In this document: positions 49,254-61,165 of the stretch, piece after piece
Layout: each line of letters starts with the position of its first letter
Numbering within the stretch: the stretch's first letter is position 1
Origin: Cheiracanthium punctorium
Taxonomy: Eukaryota; Arthropoda; Arachnida; Araneae; Cheiracanthiidae
NCBI GenBank assembly: GCA_038373885.1
Contig: JAWZYV010000091.1
Coordinates: 496,001-560,000, forward strand
Direction: 5' to 3'
Length of the DNA: 64,000 nucleotides
Made by a program: the position numbers and the translations under genes
The notes under the pieces: model-generated
The model's input: only the letters and a program-made list of their open reading frames with translations
What the model was told of the DNA's origin: nothing
Databases searched by the model: none

Positions 49254-51352
49254 CATGGCGACAATAACACCGGCCAAGGAAGCTACGCGGGTCACGTGAC
49301 GTGACGTCACTATTTCCGTCCTTTGCTTCTCGGGAGCTAGGGATGCCTAGAAGGCTAGCAGTCCCGTTGTGTTATTGTTTCATAAGAGACCACGTTGTTT
49401 GCGATTTTTAAAATCGTTTTAAATTAAAAATGCCAGATCGTTGCTGTGTGCCTAGTTGCTCGTCGAATTATGACAAAACTGGCAGATATATATCAGTATT
49501 TAAATTTCCTAAAGGGGAAAACGAAAAAAATCTGTGGATAAAGAAAATTCCGCGTAAAGACTGGTCACAATCCGCTAGAAGTGTCGTGTGTGCAGAGCAT
49601 TTTGTGGAATCTGATATTTATAAAGATTGATGAAATACCTGATAGAGAAGGTAAGATTTTAAAAACTCCAAGGAAATGTCCACAGCTGAGAGATGGTGCT
49701 CATCCTTCAATATTTAAAAACTGCCCAAAATACCTGACGGAAAATAAAATTCCTTCAAGACCAAGTAGAACTGAAAAGCTATCAAAATTGACTGAAGCAA
49801 ACTATCAGAAACTTTTAGATGGTGATAAAATCAAAAGCTTCTATGATATGCAGAAAGAGATTGAGATAAAAGTCGATAAATTTAATTTGCATTTAAAGCC
49901 TGTTGTGATAAATAATGCTAATGAAGTTTTTTTTTTAAATATTAATTTTGTTTCGGCTCCAACTATTATAAAGCATAAAAATCAATAGTGAGATGAGTGT
50001 AAATATCTTTTATGGTGATACAGCTGTTCCTCTTACTAAATTTAAAAGCATTTTAAATCACCCCGAAGACCTTGTACGATGGAGTACCCTTGAAAATTTA
50101 CTAAGTGCAGTAAAAAACCTCGAAGAAAATGCTTTACATGAGTCCGTATTAAATGATAAAGAGAATTGTTTGAAACGATGGGAAAAATGCATCATTAAAA
50201 ATGAGGAAAATGAGGTTTATAACAATAAACAGTTCATTCTAGAGCAGATGAAGTTATCTGATAAATCGGAAATGTAAATAGATTTCATCTGTCTCAGTAT
50301 TATTCTAAATTCCTGCACTAATAAAACATTGGTATATGTGCAATTTAAAGGATTAGTTTTACGTTTTCTTCAGAAAAGATTGGATTTGTTCTTACGCTGT
50401 TTCATGTGTCTGAATTATATTAAATGGCTAGCTACTTAAATATATAAATTTATTCAGTGAAGTAATAATGATTATTTTGCTTAAGTACTATTGCCAGTTT
50501 TGGGAAAAAAGCGTTTAAAGATATATTTACATGTACATATACATTTAATTTTGGTTTAGCTACGATAAAAATAGTTTATATGTCAAGAGTTTTTAACTGT
50601 GTTAGAATTGATTACTGTTTAATATGTGTTCTTCGGTAAAATAAAGGTTGGATTTATTTTGATATTTTTCATTTATATTGTTATACATGTACTTTAAGGA
50701 TACACATGCTGTGCGCAAATTGTGAAAAAATATATTGCTCTAAATGTAAATAATATTTAATTCTTTATAAAGCCTTAAAAATACTAATAAAGTGCTTTTA
50801 TTATGTTTATTATTATAATTTCTTTAAGATAATTAGAAAGAAAATAATTTATATTTATTCTATTAATTTAGGTTTTACTGTAACTGGTTAAGAATATAAC
50901 TGGATTATAACATTTATAATCATGAATAAGATCGCTTTCATTATTTTTGTAAATTTAAATAAAATACTTTTCTTTATTTTCCTTCTTAGTGTGTCTTTAT
51001 TTATCTTTTTTAAGCATAAATTCATGTGTTTTTTTAATTAAATAATTAATGGAAGGTGTAGAATACATAATACCTAAACTTTTCAGAAAATGTGCACTAG
51101 TATATTATAGATAAATTAATTAAAAGCATTATAGCTTGTTCATAAACATTTTGCAATTTCAATTCAGAATTCTCATTTAATGTTATTTCAGTAACTTGCC
51201 ATGTCATCTCAGTTTAAGAATTAGATAGCATCTTTAAAACCATTGAAAATATAAACGTTTTAAAGATTCTAAAAGCCGATTCGCCTGAGACTGCTAGGAC
51301 GGAGGTCGTGACATCAGCGGAAGCTTCCGTGGCCGGTGTTGTTGTTGCCATG
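49254..51352 (+). mobile_element. P-element-like DNA transposon (2.1 kb), THAP-only, non-autonomous
   Basis: The termini are 31-bp inverted repeats with about three mismatches. Left: CATGGCGACAATAACACCGG. Right, read inward: CATGGCAACAACAACACCGG. GTTGGTG flanks both sides (49247-49253 and 51353-51359); it extends to an 8-bp GGTTGGTG if the last G is counted as shared. A 31-bp CATG-starting terminus, an 8-bp duplication and a THAP gene inside are P-superfamily features. Subterminal GACGTCAC/GTGACATC and CCGTCC motifs also recur inverted. No RNase H-like transposase core or GTP-binding region was found, and 50278-51320 is AT-rich and non-coding. Confidence 0.8.
49430..50277 (+). pseudogene. THAP-domain protein of the P-like element, two frameshifts
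   Basis: Starts with ATG at 49430. Residues 1-58 form a THAP zinc finger of C2CH type: Cys6 (Cys5 is adjacent), Cys10, Cys54 and His57. The invariant Pro27 (FKFP) and Trp36 are present, and Phe58 follows the His. The frame ends at 49630. A +1 shift at about 49617-49627 gives a continuation with HPSIFKNCPKYL, the usual THAP C-terminal extension. A second +1 shift at about 49976-49986 continues as MSVNIFYGDTAV and ends at 50277. The C-terminal part is Lys/Glu/Leu-rich and may form a coiled coil. AATAAA lies at 50320-50325, 43 bases past the stop. At about 282 residues it lacks the catalytic domain, so if intact it would bind DNA but not transpose. Confidence 0.78.
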
Positions 51353-51359
51353 GTTGGTG

Positions 51360-53969
51360 TCAATGAGTTTAACCCCACCCCCTTTATCGAACACAGGTTT
51401 TACCCGTTCACTTCCATCGCTGCAAAGATGCAACGGTTAAAATTCCCTTCTACACCCAGTTGTATTCCCAGCATGGGTCTTTGAATGCTCCGTTGAAATT
51501 CACCATTGCAGGAATGCAAACGGCTCGTGGACCATTGTATGACCAGGGCTAGGAAGAAACCCTAGACACAGATGGCATTCTTTGCTTCTCAGCTTTCAAA
51601 ACTGGACTCAAGATTAAAACTCAGAAGGACAACCCTTGAAAAACCTGCTCCCGTTATAGCGTTTAGGCTTTTTTAGTAGTATAAAAATAAATTGAAAAAG
51701 AAATACGTACTTAAAAAAAATAGACTATAAATACTAGTTTCAAAATTGAAAGATAATATGTGATAAACGTATTTAAATCATAAAAAATGCAGGGCTGTTC
51801 CTTCACAGAACGAAATTTTACTTCTCAGCAGCTCCCAAGATTAAAATCTGGACCTGGTGCAAAATCATGGGTGCATAAAATTGAATAGGAAAGAATGGCC
51901 TCGTTATTTTTTTCTGTTTTCGCAAATATATCGCATTAACTGCAATTTGTGGATACTAGTGTTAGCTTCTGACAGCAAATACGAACTGAATTTACGGGTG
52001 TAATATTCTTTAACAATAATTTAAAGAGCGTCTATGATTCACAGCTTTTATTCCGTTTTATGCCTCTAAACTAAATACAATTATGTAAATTGAAGTGAGT
52101 TGCGCTTACCCTTGGTTGTTATATGTGTTACTCGTAAGGTTTTAGCAAATCTAGCCTAGATATTTTTCCCCCAGAAGTGTTACCTCTTGTTTTTACAAAG
52201 AGCACGTCAGGGCTTAGTGAATGATATTTGCCTTACAGTTCTCTTCTTTATGCTTTTCTGTAAATACATCGTTTGACATGTTTTTGTAAACAAAGCTTAA
52301 ATTTCAGAAGTACATGTTATTATCCACAGTTGAATTCATGCAGCTGAGTAAAGACAGTTGATGTGTGAGTGCGTTTAACCTTCTAATGAACTTAAGGAAA
52401 AAATTCTTAATATGTTAAACTACGTTGCGTTTTTTAAAGGTAAAAAGGTTACTGTTTCTCTGTTAAATTTAGTGGGTAATATATTTTTGCCGAGGTTTAT
52501 AATGATTAGTTTCTTCAATAATTTCATTTCTGTAGTAGCTTATGAATTTATCTTCTAAGAAAGTAGTAATCCCCAAGAAAGAAAAAAAGATTTTTTTTAA
52601 ATAATTGAATTAGGACACAATGAAGGGAAACGCCATCACAAGTCTCACTTAAGTTAAAATGTCAACAAAATGCCAATTAATGAAATTATTTTCTTGCCTT
52701 TCCTGCTTTTTTTTATTATTTCAGTGAACGTGAACTGCTAAGATATGATTTTCTTTTTCATTTACTGAAATAAATAAAATGTCGCAGCACTTTTTACTGA
52801 TATACAAAAAAAAATCTGGAGTGACTCCACTCGACTTTCCGAACACTTACAATTAAGATCCTTACCAAGCATTTTAGTAAATTTTAATCGATGAATAATT
52901 CAAACATATATACCAAACTTAAGCTCAATTGAATGCGCAGTTTAAACGCTAGCGCACTTTCAAGAATTCCCCCCCATAGGCCATAATGTAAAAGAAATCT
53001 TTGTCGTAGCCCTGTAGAAAAACTATAAGTTCTATACACACCAAAATCAATACCGGTCTTGCGACGGTGGTTTATAACATATATACCCAATTTGAGCTCA
53101 ATCGAATGCCTCGTTTAGGAGCTATCGTGTTCACTCACATACACACAAACACACATACACACACATACACACATACATACATACATCTCGTAAAAATAGC
53201 ATAAATGGATTCAGAAGCCCTCAAAACGTGTAAAAACACCAAAATCTCGAATTCGAATTTTTTCATGATTACAATACTTTCCTTACATGGTACATGTTCG
53301 GAAAGTAAAAATTGCCAAAGATTTGATATATGTAGAAGATTATCTTCGGTATCTTGAGTTTTCGTCTCATAAAATCTAAAGTGAAACTGTTTTAAATGCA
53401 CTGGAGCGTGTTCGCTTTTATAATGTCACCTCGGAAGTTTAGATGAGTTATAAAAGCAAACTCTCGTATCATACGTTCATTACGTAAGCAACTGCTTATG
53501 AATTCGTGATGCTCGATTAGGTTAAAAGCGGAAAACCCATTTTCCAGTGGGATTATCAAACCTTAATGAATTACGTGCGACATGCTAGAAAGTGAATACG
53601 TTCCCTTTCACGTCTTATGAGAACTGAATAAAATCGTATCCGAGGGCGATACTATAAAACCCATATGCGTCCTTTTGATCACGGTTCATCTGGTGAAAGA
53701 GAAATCTAATTACGATGCACAGCTTATGAGAGGCTTTTAAAAACTGGTTTTTCCTTTTTTATGTTTTACTTTAATAAAAGGGAAAGCTACGCGTAGCATG
53801 GAAATCGAAATGAATAAGCAGTTCTAGGCAAAATATTCCGGTGTTACATTTATTTTTTCAAAAAAATAGTATCGAAAAATGTATAGTCAAATTTACTTAA
53901 AAAATTCTTTTTAGTCTTTATGGTTATTTGAACCTATAAATCCTTCTTCATATGTATATGATTATATTT
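51360..53969. other. Intergenic sequence, no gene supported
   Basis: AT-rich with a (CA/TACA) microsatellite at about 53135-53185. No recognisable coding sequence. Confidence 0.45.
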
Positions 53970-53977
53970 GACTCGAT

Positions 53978-54149
53978 CAGAGGCGTAGCCACTGGGGGGG
54001 TTAGGAGGGTCATAACCCCCCCATGAGGAATTTTTTGCCATACAAAATGTATATTCTTCACTCCCTTATCACACACATGTATGCATATATGTGAGTTGCA
54101 GTAGTCGTAACCTCCCCCCCCCCATGAAAAATTTCTGGCTACGCCCCTG
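53978..54149 (+). mobile_element. hAT-type MITE, 172 bp, intact ends and target duplication
   Basis: Starts CAGAGGCGTAGCCA and ends TGGCTACGCCCCTG (inverted repeats). Flanked by a perfect octamer GACTCGAT (53970-53977 and 54150-54157). It has G-run and C-run blocks inside each end. Its core matches the copy at 30544-30712. The exact duplication shows these are true element ends. Confidence 0.92.
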
Positions 54150-54157
54150 GACTCGAT

Positions 54158-54964
54158 AGATAATAGTGTTGCTCCAATAAGATAAAAGAACGTTTTCAGT
54201 GTATCGAAACCACGTAGAAAAAAAAGCAAAAAACATTCAAGTTTTAACGGTCATTTGAAAAGGTTTTTATGTTAAATTCGAAATTAAATTATGTATTAAA
54301 ATTGTGTATTAGTTAAATTGTGTATTAGATATTCACTTTAAATTTTTAGAATACTTTTAATTTGGGAATTCGATATAAAATTATTACTGTGAAATGCATG
54401 CAGAAATCACTTTTAATTCGTAAGATCACAATTCGAATTTTTCAAAAATACTTGATCCTTTTTCCATAGTTTTGGCAATGTGAAGGAATAGGGTTAAGAA
54501 AGATACTCGGAACAACTACATCCCTCTAAGTTTTTATCTGATATTCATAGAACAATAAGATCCGAATTTTTTAGAAGTTAGAAAATTGTCCCGTTAGAAA
54601 AAACAGCATTGAACATAACTGAGCCCACAATTTCCATTAAAGATCAATTTATGAGTATGTTTTAAAGTCCGAAAAATAATTTAAATATATAAAATCTTTG
54701 CCATAGAAAGTTAAACATAAATTGTTAACATAATTTATTTATATATATTTTTTGCTATGACCAGTGTTACTGGATTCATTTTTGTAAAAATTGAAAGCAT
54801 GTTCATGAGACATATATTTTTATTCCAATTTTTTTAAATACTTTTTCCGTATGAGTTTTCGAACAATATTTACCATATTTACAGAAAGTTAGACAGCGTA
54901 AATTATAAAATTAATAAATATTCCAAAAGAAAATATTTGAAATGAATAATTTTAATAGCGTATG

Positions 54965-55007
<43 letters not shown>

Positions 55008-58000
55008 TACTTTTCATTTAACTACGCATAATAACAATGTACAAATTTTTATGTCTAAAAATGCGCATTCCCAGATTTAGAAAAAAAAAAATCTGTTTCA
55101 TACTTCGAAATTGCTCGTGTGTTTGAGTGTATGGGATCATTCTGTTGCACGATAGGGGCTTCCCGTATGCTGTCGAGGTTGGTTCGACTAAGCTACAGAA
55201 GTTTCGCTGCAAACCCTTTACACGCCCTGCATACACCCAAAATCTGTCTCCATGCGATTTCCATACTTGAGCCCGGGAGAAAGACATTTGTGATCGTCAG
55301 TTTGCTTCGGACGAAGAGATGTACTGCACGACTTTGCACAATCAAGGTTCTTTAAGCAATAGCAAACTTTTTCCCATGAAGTTTCTAACCGTCTTGTCTT
55401 ACAGTGAAATAAATATATTATCAGTTATGATGATTACTTTTGAAATAATAAGCAGCCTACTTATTTTTCCCCAGTTATCTCGTTTTCACTTGAGTGCCCC
55501 TTATATTTATTTTGGCATTTTTTATCAGGATATTAACGTCATTTTTATACCTAATTAGCTCTCATGCCCATAAAATAACATTATTGTTGCAAAAACAAAT
55601 AATAGTGAGTCAAAGCTTCATACTATATTCTGGATTTTGTTTGCTATGATCGTTATACAATATTTTTCAATTTAACAGCATAAACCTTAATTTAGTAGCT
55701 TAAATGCTTATAGGATACCACTTGGATGAGTTTTAAAAACTAGCTTCCGTTTGTAATTAAGGTTTCAAAGAAAGTGGTAAAATTTCTGAGCACAAGTGTT
55801 TATTTCTCTGGACGATTAAACTTAGGTCAATGAAATCATATCACCCTACCAATTATAATATGCGAAAAAACCAAGTTTTACTGATGAGAAGGCTACGAAA
55901 CAAATAAAGAATCCTACTGGCTCACTTAACTTTATATTCTGATTCCGTTAGAAAATTCTGCTTGATAAGAGTTATGCTGATAATGAATACATCGCAAAAG
56001 CTATTTCCACTTACAAGGTAAATCTACCGATATATAAACGAGTATGCAGTGAAATCTTCTTTCAGAAATTAAATTCTATACGTAATAAAAAAAACTTCCG
56101 TTTCACTATTTTGATCTATTTTTTATCGGAGTTGTTGAAAAAATTTATTGTTAGCTGACATTTTAAATATATTTTCAATTTTTATTCCAAAAATTAAATA
56201 AAAATGTAAATATTCAATTTAAAAAAGAATTTTAATAAAGTTTTATACATAAATTTCATTGGCACTAAGTTATTAATGAGTATTAAGGCAGTTACATAAG
56301 CTTATTTCGCTCTACTTTTCTTCAAATATATTTTATTATACTTGAAGGAAAACTCATAAAATGTTTGAAAAATGCAACTTTAATTTTTTAACTGTTTACC
56401 CACAGTGAAATTCTGCTTGGTTTAGAAACTACATAAGTTTAGTCGCGGTACTTTTTAAAGCGTAAAACTATAAGTAATAATTTTAATGATGATAATGATT
56501 AGTAGCGTAGCCAAGACTTTATTTCAGGGGGAGGAGTCTGTGTATCAAAGCCAAGTTTCAATTTTAAACTAAATATCAAATTGTAAGCTAAGTAATGGGT
56601 CAGATTTCGGGGGGAGGGGATGCAGTTCCCTTAGCCTCTCCCCAGGATGTCCCCCTGAAATGATATAAAAAAAAGACTTTCACGAACAATGTTAACACAC
56701 ACAAATTTTCTGAAGCTTCCTGGGCTACGTAGCGTGGTCTATCAGGAAAAGAAACACTTTCTAATATTTAAGATACTTGAAGCAATAGAATAAGGATATT
56801 GTTTTCCTTAAAAACATCATGCGAAATACCACGCATCATAGTAATTTTGAAATGTGGCACGATACATCTATTTTTAAGTATCTACCCCTTCCGTTCAAAA
56901 CAAATATTCAGTCTTACGTCGTATGATGTAATAATGGCAGTTTCACCTTTGCATTCCTCTCTCATTTTGGTTAAAAATGTTCTAAGGCTCATTCGCCACC
57001 AATACTGGCGTTTATCATTGATCCGAGCAATATTTTCTCGCCTTTCCTATGCTATGCATGTCACATTCATCGTGAGAAAAACAACAAAGAAAAATTTTTC
57101 ACCTCTCTACCAATATACCTGCACGCTACCAACAACAACGCTTTAAAAATGTACGCGTCCCAGTGCTCAAATTGCGCTATTTCTACCTGCCAATATTAAG
57201 TAATAGACGAGTTCATCTGATGCACTTCGTGACAGCAAACTTGACAGTCGTTTGAACTCGGTTCCCTACGGCAAATGCAGTACGTTTCTTCTTTTTACTA
57301 TGCTTTCTCAGGTAAGTAAATGCTATCGAAGCCTTCGATCTGGTGAGGTCGGTTTGTCGCTTCCAAGTAACAGTAAGACAGAAGTTTCCTCATCTATCCA
57401 TCACATTTACTTTCCGATCACGTATGGAAAAGTCGGTTAAGATGATATCTGACTTAAGAGAGTTAGTCACACTGTACAGTGGGGTGCTTGTTTACAGTAG
57501 AACAATAGGGGGAAGAGAGAAGTGTCATTGTGTTTGCCTACACACACATCGTCTGGGCCAATGGTTTCCGAATTACGGTAGTGGACGAGGCTTTTCGTAA
57601 ACAGTGGGCATGCATGCTTCTTGGAAGCAGGGAGTCATAATGTTATTAGAAATAACAAATTGCGACATTCGATAATAACCAATAATCTTACCTGATTTCT
57701 GAATAATAAAATAACTGCCTCTTACATTGCAATCCTAAGCTAGCTTTGTTCCTCAAATTGCATCGCTTTCATTGTGTGAGGCGAGTATAAGGCGTGCCTA
57801 TCTATCTTCAGTGCCTTCATTCAAACGCGATAAATTTTCAGAACCAAAATACGTTCCGGATTGTAGTTTTGAATACTCTTAATTTGACGTAATTCTAGGG
57901 TACGTTGAGAAACAGTGAAACTGTTGAAATGTGTGGCACGAATGGCTCGCCACTGCGAATTCTATTTCGGACGAAGTTCACGGTCATTCTTGAGTTATTC

Positions 58001-60247
58001 CTTACATTTTATATTCAAGAAGGCTCAGTCGAACATGTTATTGAAGGATAAAAATGCGTTCCAGAGATACATAAACATAGGTTCCAGATCTTTGTTTCGA
58101 TATTTGTGGGTTTCTGTTCTTCCGTGAATGACTCTTGTACATAATATTTTACACAGTAGCCTGAAAACTTCTTTTAAATAAGAAAGAACTTCGTATTATT
58201 AGTGAATTGTGCAAAAACTCTCCAATGGTTCAGTGATTTTTCGTCATGCTCAAATAGTACGCCATCATCATCATGACCCCTGTTTGTTATACATAAAATT
58301 AGATATATTTACTGATAGTGGCCTCAGAATTATGCTTCTTTTGTAACGTAGAACTTCATAATTTTCGTTCAGTAAATTTACAAATTGCACTGATCGATTC
58401 ATTGAGATTTCATGTTCATAAACTATTCATTCAAATAACTGAGATATTCAACTTTTTTAGAAAAGAAGAATAAAGTAAAAACTTGTAAATGAACCTGTAA
58501 ATAAACTACTCAGTCGATTGCAAGAAAAAAAGGATATCGACCACTAGAATATCCATTTTTGATTTCAGCAGTTCTAAAGAGAAAATTTCAACATCCTACA
58601 ACTAAAAGTTCTTGAGTTATGCGAAATACGTACTTATTTTTAGCACCAAATTTGGCGATATTTCAGAAAAATTAACAAGCTCGATGACAGTTGGCGCGAT
58701 TTAGGGAGTGGCGCAAACAATAATTGTCTATAGACTTAACACATTGAAGATATCCATAGACCTTAATGTATTGAAATTCTTTTGAGTGGCCCTGCAAATA
58801 AACTATCTAGTGGGTTGGAATCAAAATAGGAGGTGCACAACTAGATATTCCAACAATCCTAAATATAAAATTTCAATATTCCACAGGCTGATAATTTTTG
58901 AGATATACAAGTTACGTACATATGTGCAAACATACGTCACGAAAAGCTAATCAAAATGGACTAGCGATTGGTCGAAAGGAATCGTACTTTCATATATACG
59001 TACGTTGAGGCATCACGCAAAAACTAGTCAAAGTAAATTTAAAGATACTGTAAAAGCACTTGTTTCCGCGAGGCTTTAATTTTCGCGATTTTCGCGAGCC
59101 TGTCGCAATCGCTAATATTAAATCCTCGCGAAAAACTTTTTTTTTCCGCTTCAAACAATAATAAAAATCAGAAATTTTTCCCTTACCAAAATTTAATGAT
59201 TTATTGCACAGTTATAAACTCTTTCTTGACAACTTTCTTTCCTACAACTATTTTTTGAGTATAAAGCAATAATACAACTAATAGAATGCAACTCATTCAC
59301 TTACAATACTTATACCATCTTCTTTGAAGCCATTCAAAATGTGGAGGAAGGGGGAGGGGGGGGGGGGGGGCACGAATTTTTCGGACGAAAGGAAATTTCT
59401 TAAAATGCCTTATGCAAAAGGGGTTCTATATTTAGGTACTTTTGGAATTTTTCAACTTTCGGTTCTATTCATATAAAATTCACGAAATTTTCAGCGCGTG
59501 AAATCACCGATATCTTCATTTTCGCCAAAATAAATGCTTTTACAGTAGTTAAAATCGATTTTTCCTTTAAAAATCTGAATACCGAAATTTTTCGCTACCA
59601 CAGTACTTCCTTTTACTTTGTACAAGGTAGTAACATGAAATATTAATTTAAAACAGTAGTATTCAGACATTTTGCCATTGCGAGACTACATCGAGGTAAT
59701 ATCCCGAACCAAATGATGAAACGAAAATAATGAAATGCATATGATTTTACTTGTATATTGTGATAAATTTTGACATTTCAAATAAAATTTCACATTCACT
59801 ATATTATTTCTTCTAAATTTTTTTTGGTGATGTATTCAGTTAAATTTGTTTGTATTCTATTATCTATCTTGCTACTTTTCGCGACCCCATTTGAGGTCAC
59901 GACGTAGAGGTCGAATACCACCACTTTGAACTGGTAACCTTACCTGAAGATTTATTTTCTGTTTAATATTAATAGTTTTTTTATTTTTTAATCCAAATAA
60001 AGGAATTCTAAAAATTAATTTATTTATTGCATTCGTACTACTCAAATTCCTTTTATAAATAAGCTATTGTTCTGATAATATAGCAATTTAATAACTTGGA
60101 AGAGTAATATTAAAAAAAAGAACAGATCAATTTTCATATTTTTATGATTCCACACAGTATTTTAATAAAATATTGTTATTGTATCATATTTCTTTTCGTC
60201 TTAAATAAATAAATAAAACAAAAAGTACTCTCAATGTGTCATGCATA
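54158..60247. other. Intergenic sequence, no gene supported
   Basis: Contains a 37-T run (54970-55006). A possible MITE of the CGTAGCCA type lies at about 56503-56735, with ends that match poorly. There is a G-rich patch at 59345-59370. Frames at 55018-55355 and 56799-57600 show no recognisable domain. Confidence 0.4.
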
Positions 60248-60631
60248 CGAGGTGTTTCGAAACTCATGGGCAAAAATTTTAAGGGGTGGTAGAGGAAGCC
60301 AACACGGTTTAGAATCACATAGGTGTGGGGTCGGAAACGTTGTTTTCATTTACCTGCTAATAATCACTTTTATAATCAATCTTGTAATCATTGTATAATC
60401 CCTACTTTAGTGGTCAATCCTGTTACTAATCAATTTTAATCAAGCGCTTTTTGTGAAAGATCCATTCGATTTTGACAAACAATAGTCAGAAAGCTCATTA
60501 TTATTCCAAAATGATTATTAGCAGGTACAAGGGCACCACGTTTCCGACCTCACATTGCTATGTGATTGTGAACCATCTTGGCTCACTGTACGACCCCTTA
60601 AATTTTTGCCCATGAGTTTCGAAACACCCTG
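60248..60631. mobile_element. Palindromic MITE with TA flanks, copy 2
   Basis: Arms of about 150 bp face each other. The left has GGTGTTTCGAAACTCATGGG and the right ends with its reverse complement. Further paired blocks are CAAAAATTTxAAGGGGT, TATGTGATT/AATCACATA and GGTCGGAAACGT/ACGTTTCCGACC. TA flanks at 60246-60247 and 60632-60633. Same family as 48642-49076. Non-coding. Confidence 0.8.
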
Positions 60632-60982
60632 TAGATTAAATTTCTTCAGAGATATAATTTAATGTATACGTATAATCATATTGAATCATTGTAATAAAGG
60701 TTGATCGTTATTTTAAAAAATCTTTATTTCGAAACTGTAGTTACGATATTTACAATGCACAATAGTGGGTTAATACAGCAAATCACAAATGAAGGAAGGT
60801 GCATCGTTAACACACTTGCAAGGATTATTTCTTTTTTATTATTTCAAAAGGGGTTTTAAAAATCAAAGATTTGCAAAATGTTAAAAGCTAAAATAATTAA
60901 TTTAAATTTGATTAGAGTTTCCTCGTTTTCGCTCAAAATGACATGGTCTAAATCGATGTACGTGTACTGTATTTAAGGCAAA
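60632..60982. other. Intergenic sequence, no gene
   Basis: AT-rich; nothing recognisable. Confidence 0.5.
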
Positions 60983-61165
60983 CTTACAAGTGGGGTATCT
61001 GCCTAGAGGGTGCCTTGGGCAGAGGACTTTCTAAGAGATTCTAACGCGTATTCACATTACATCTGGAGAAAACTGCACGAAAATTTAGGCTCTAGATCGA
61101 CCGCGCTGTAGGTCAGAACCCAGGCACGTCATTATTCAGTCTAAATCGGATGGCCTTTCTATTTT
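60983..61165 (-). mobile_element. 5'-truncated SINE, same body as 29108-29335
   Basis: On the minus strand it reads GTTTTCTCCAGATGTAATGT, then AATACGCGTTAGAA, then GTCCTCTGCCCAAGGCACCCTC, matching the body of the plus-strand SINE near 29.2 kb. A decayed B box (CTGGGTTCTGACC) is near 61110. The A-box half of the head is missing or unrecognisable. Confidence 0.7.

Noticed and set aside
55018..55355. Two opposite-strand frames (78 and 89 codons) near a poly-T run
   Set aside because: They overlap each other, no homology is recognised and there are no matching splice partners.
56503..56735. Possible hAT MITE with CGTAGCCA-type ends
   Set aside because: The right end is a poor inverted match and no 8-bp duplication was found.
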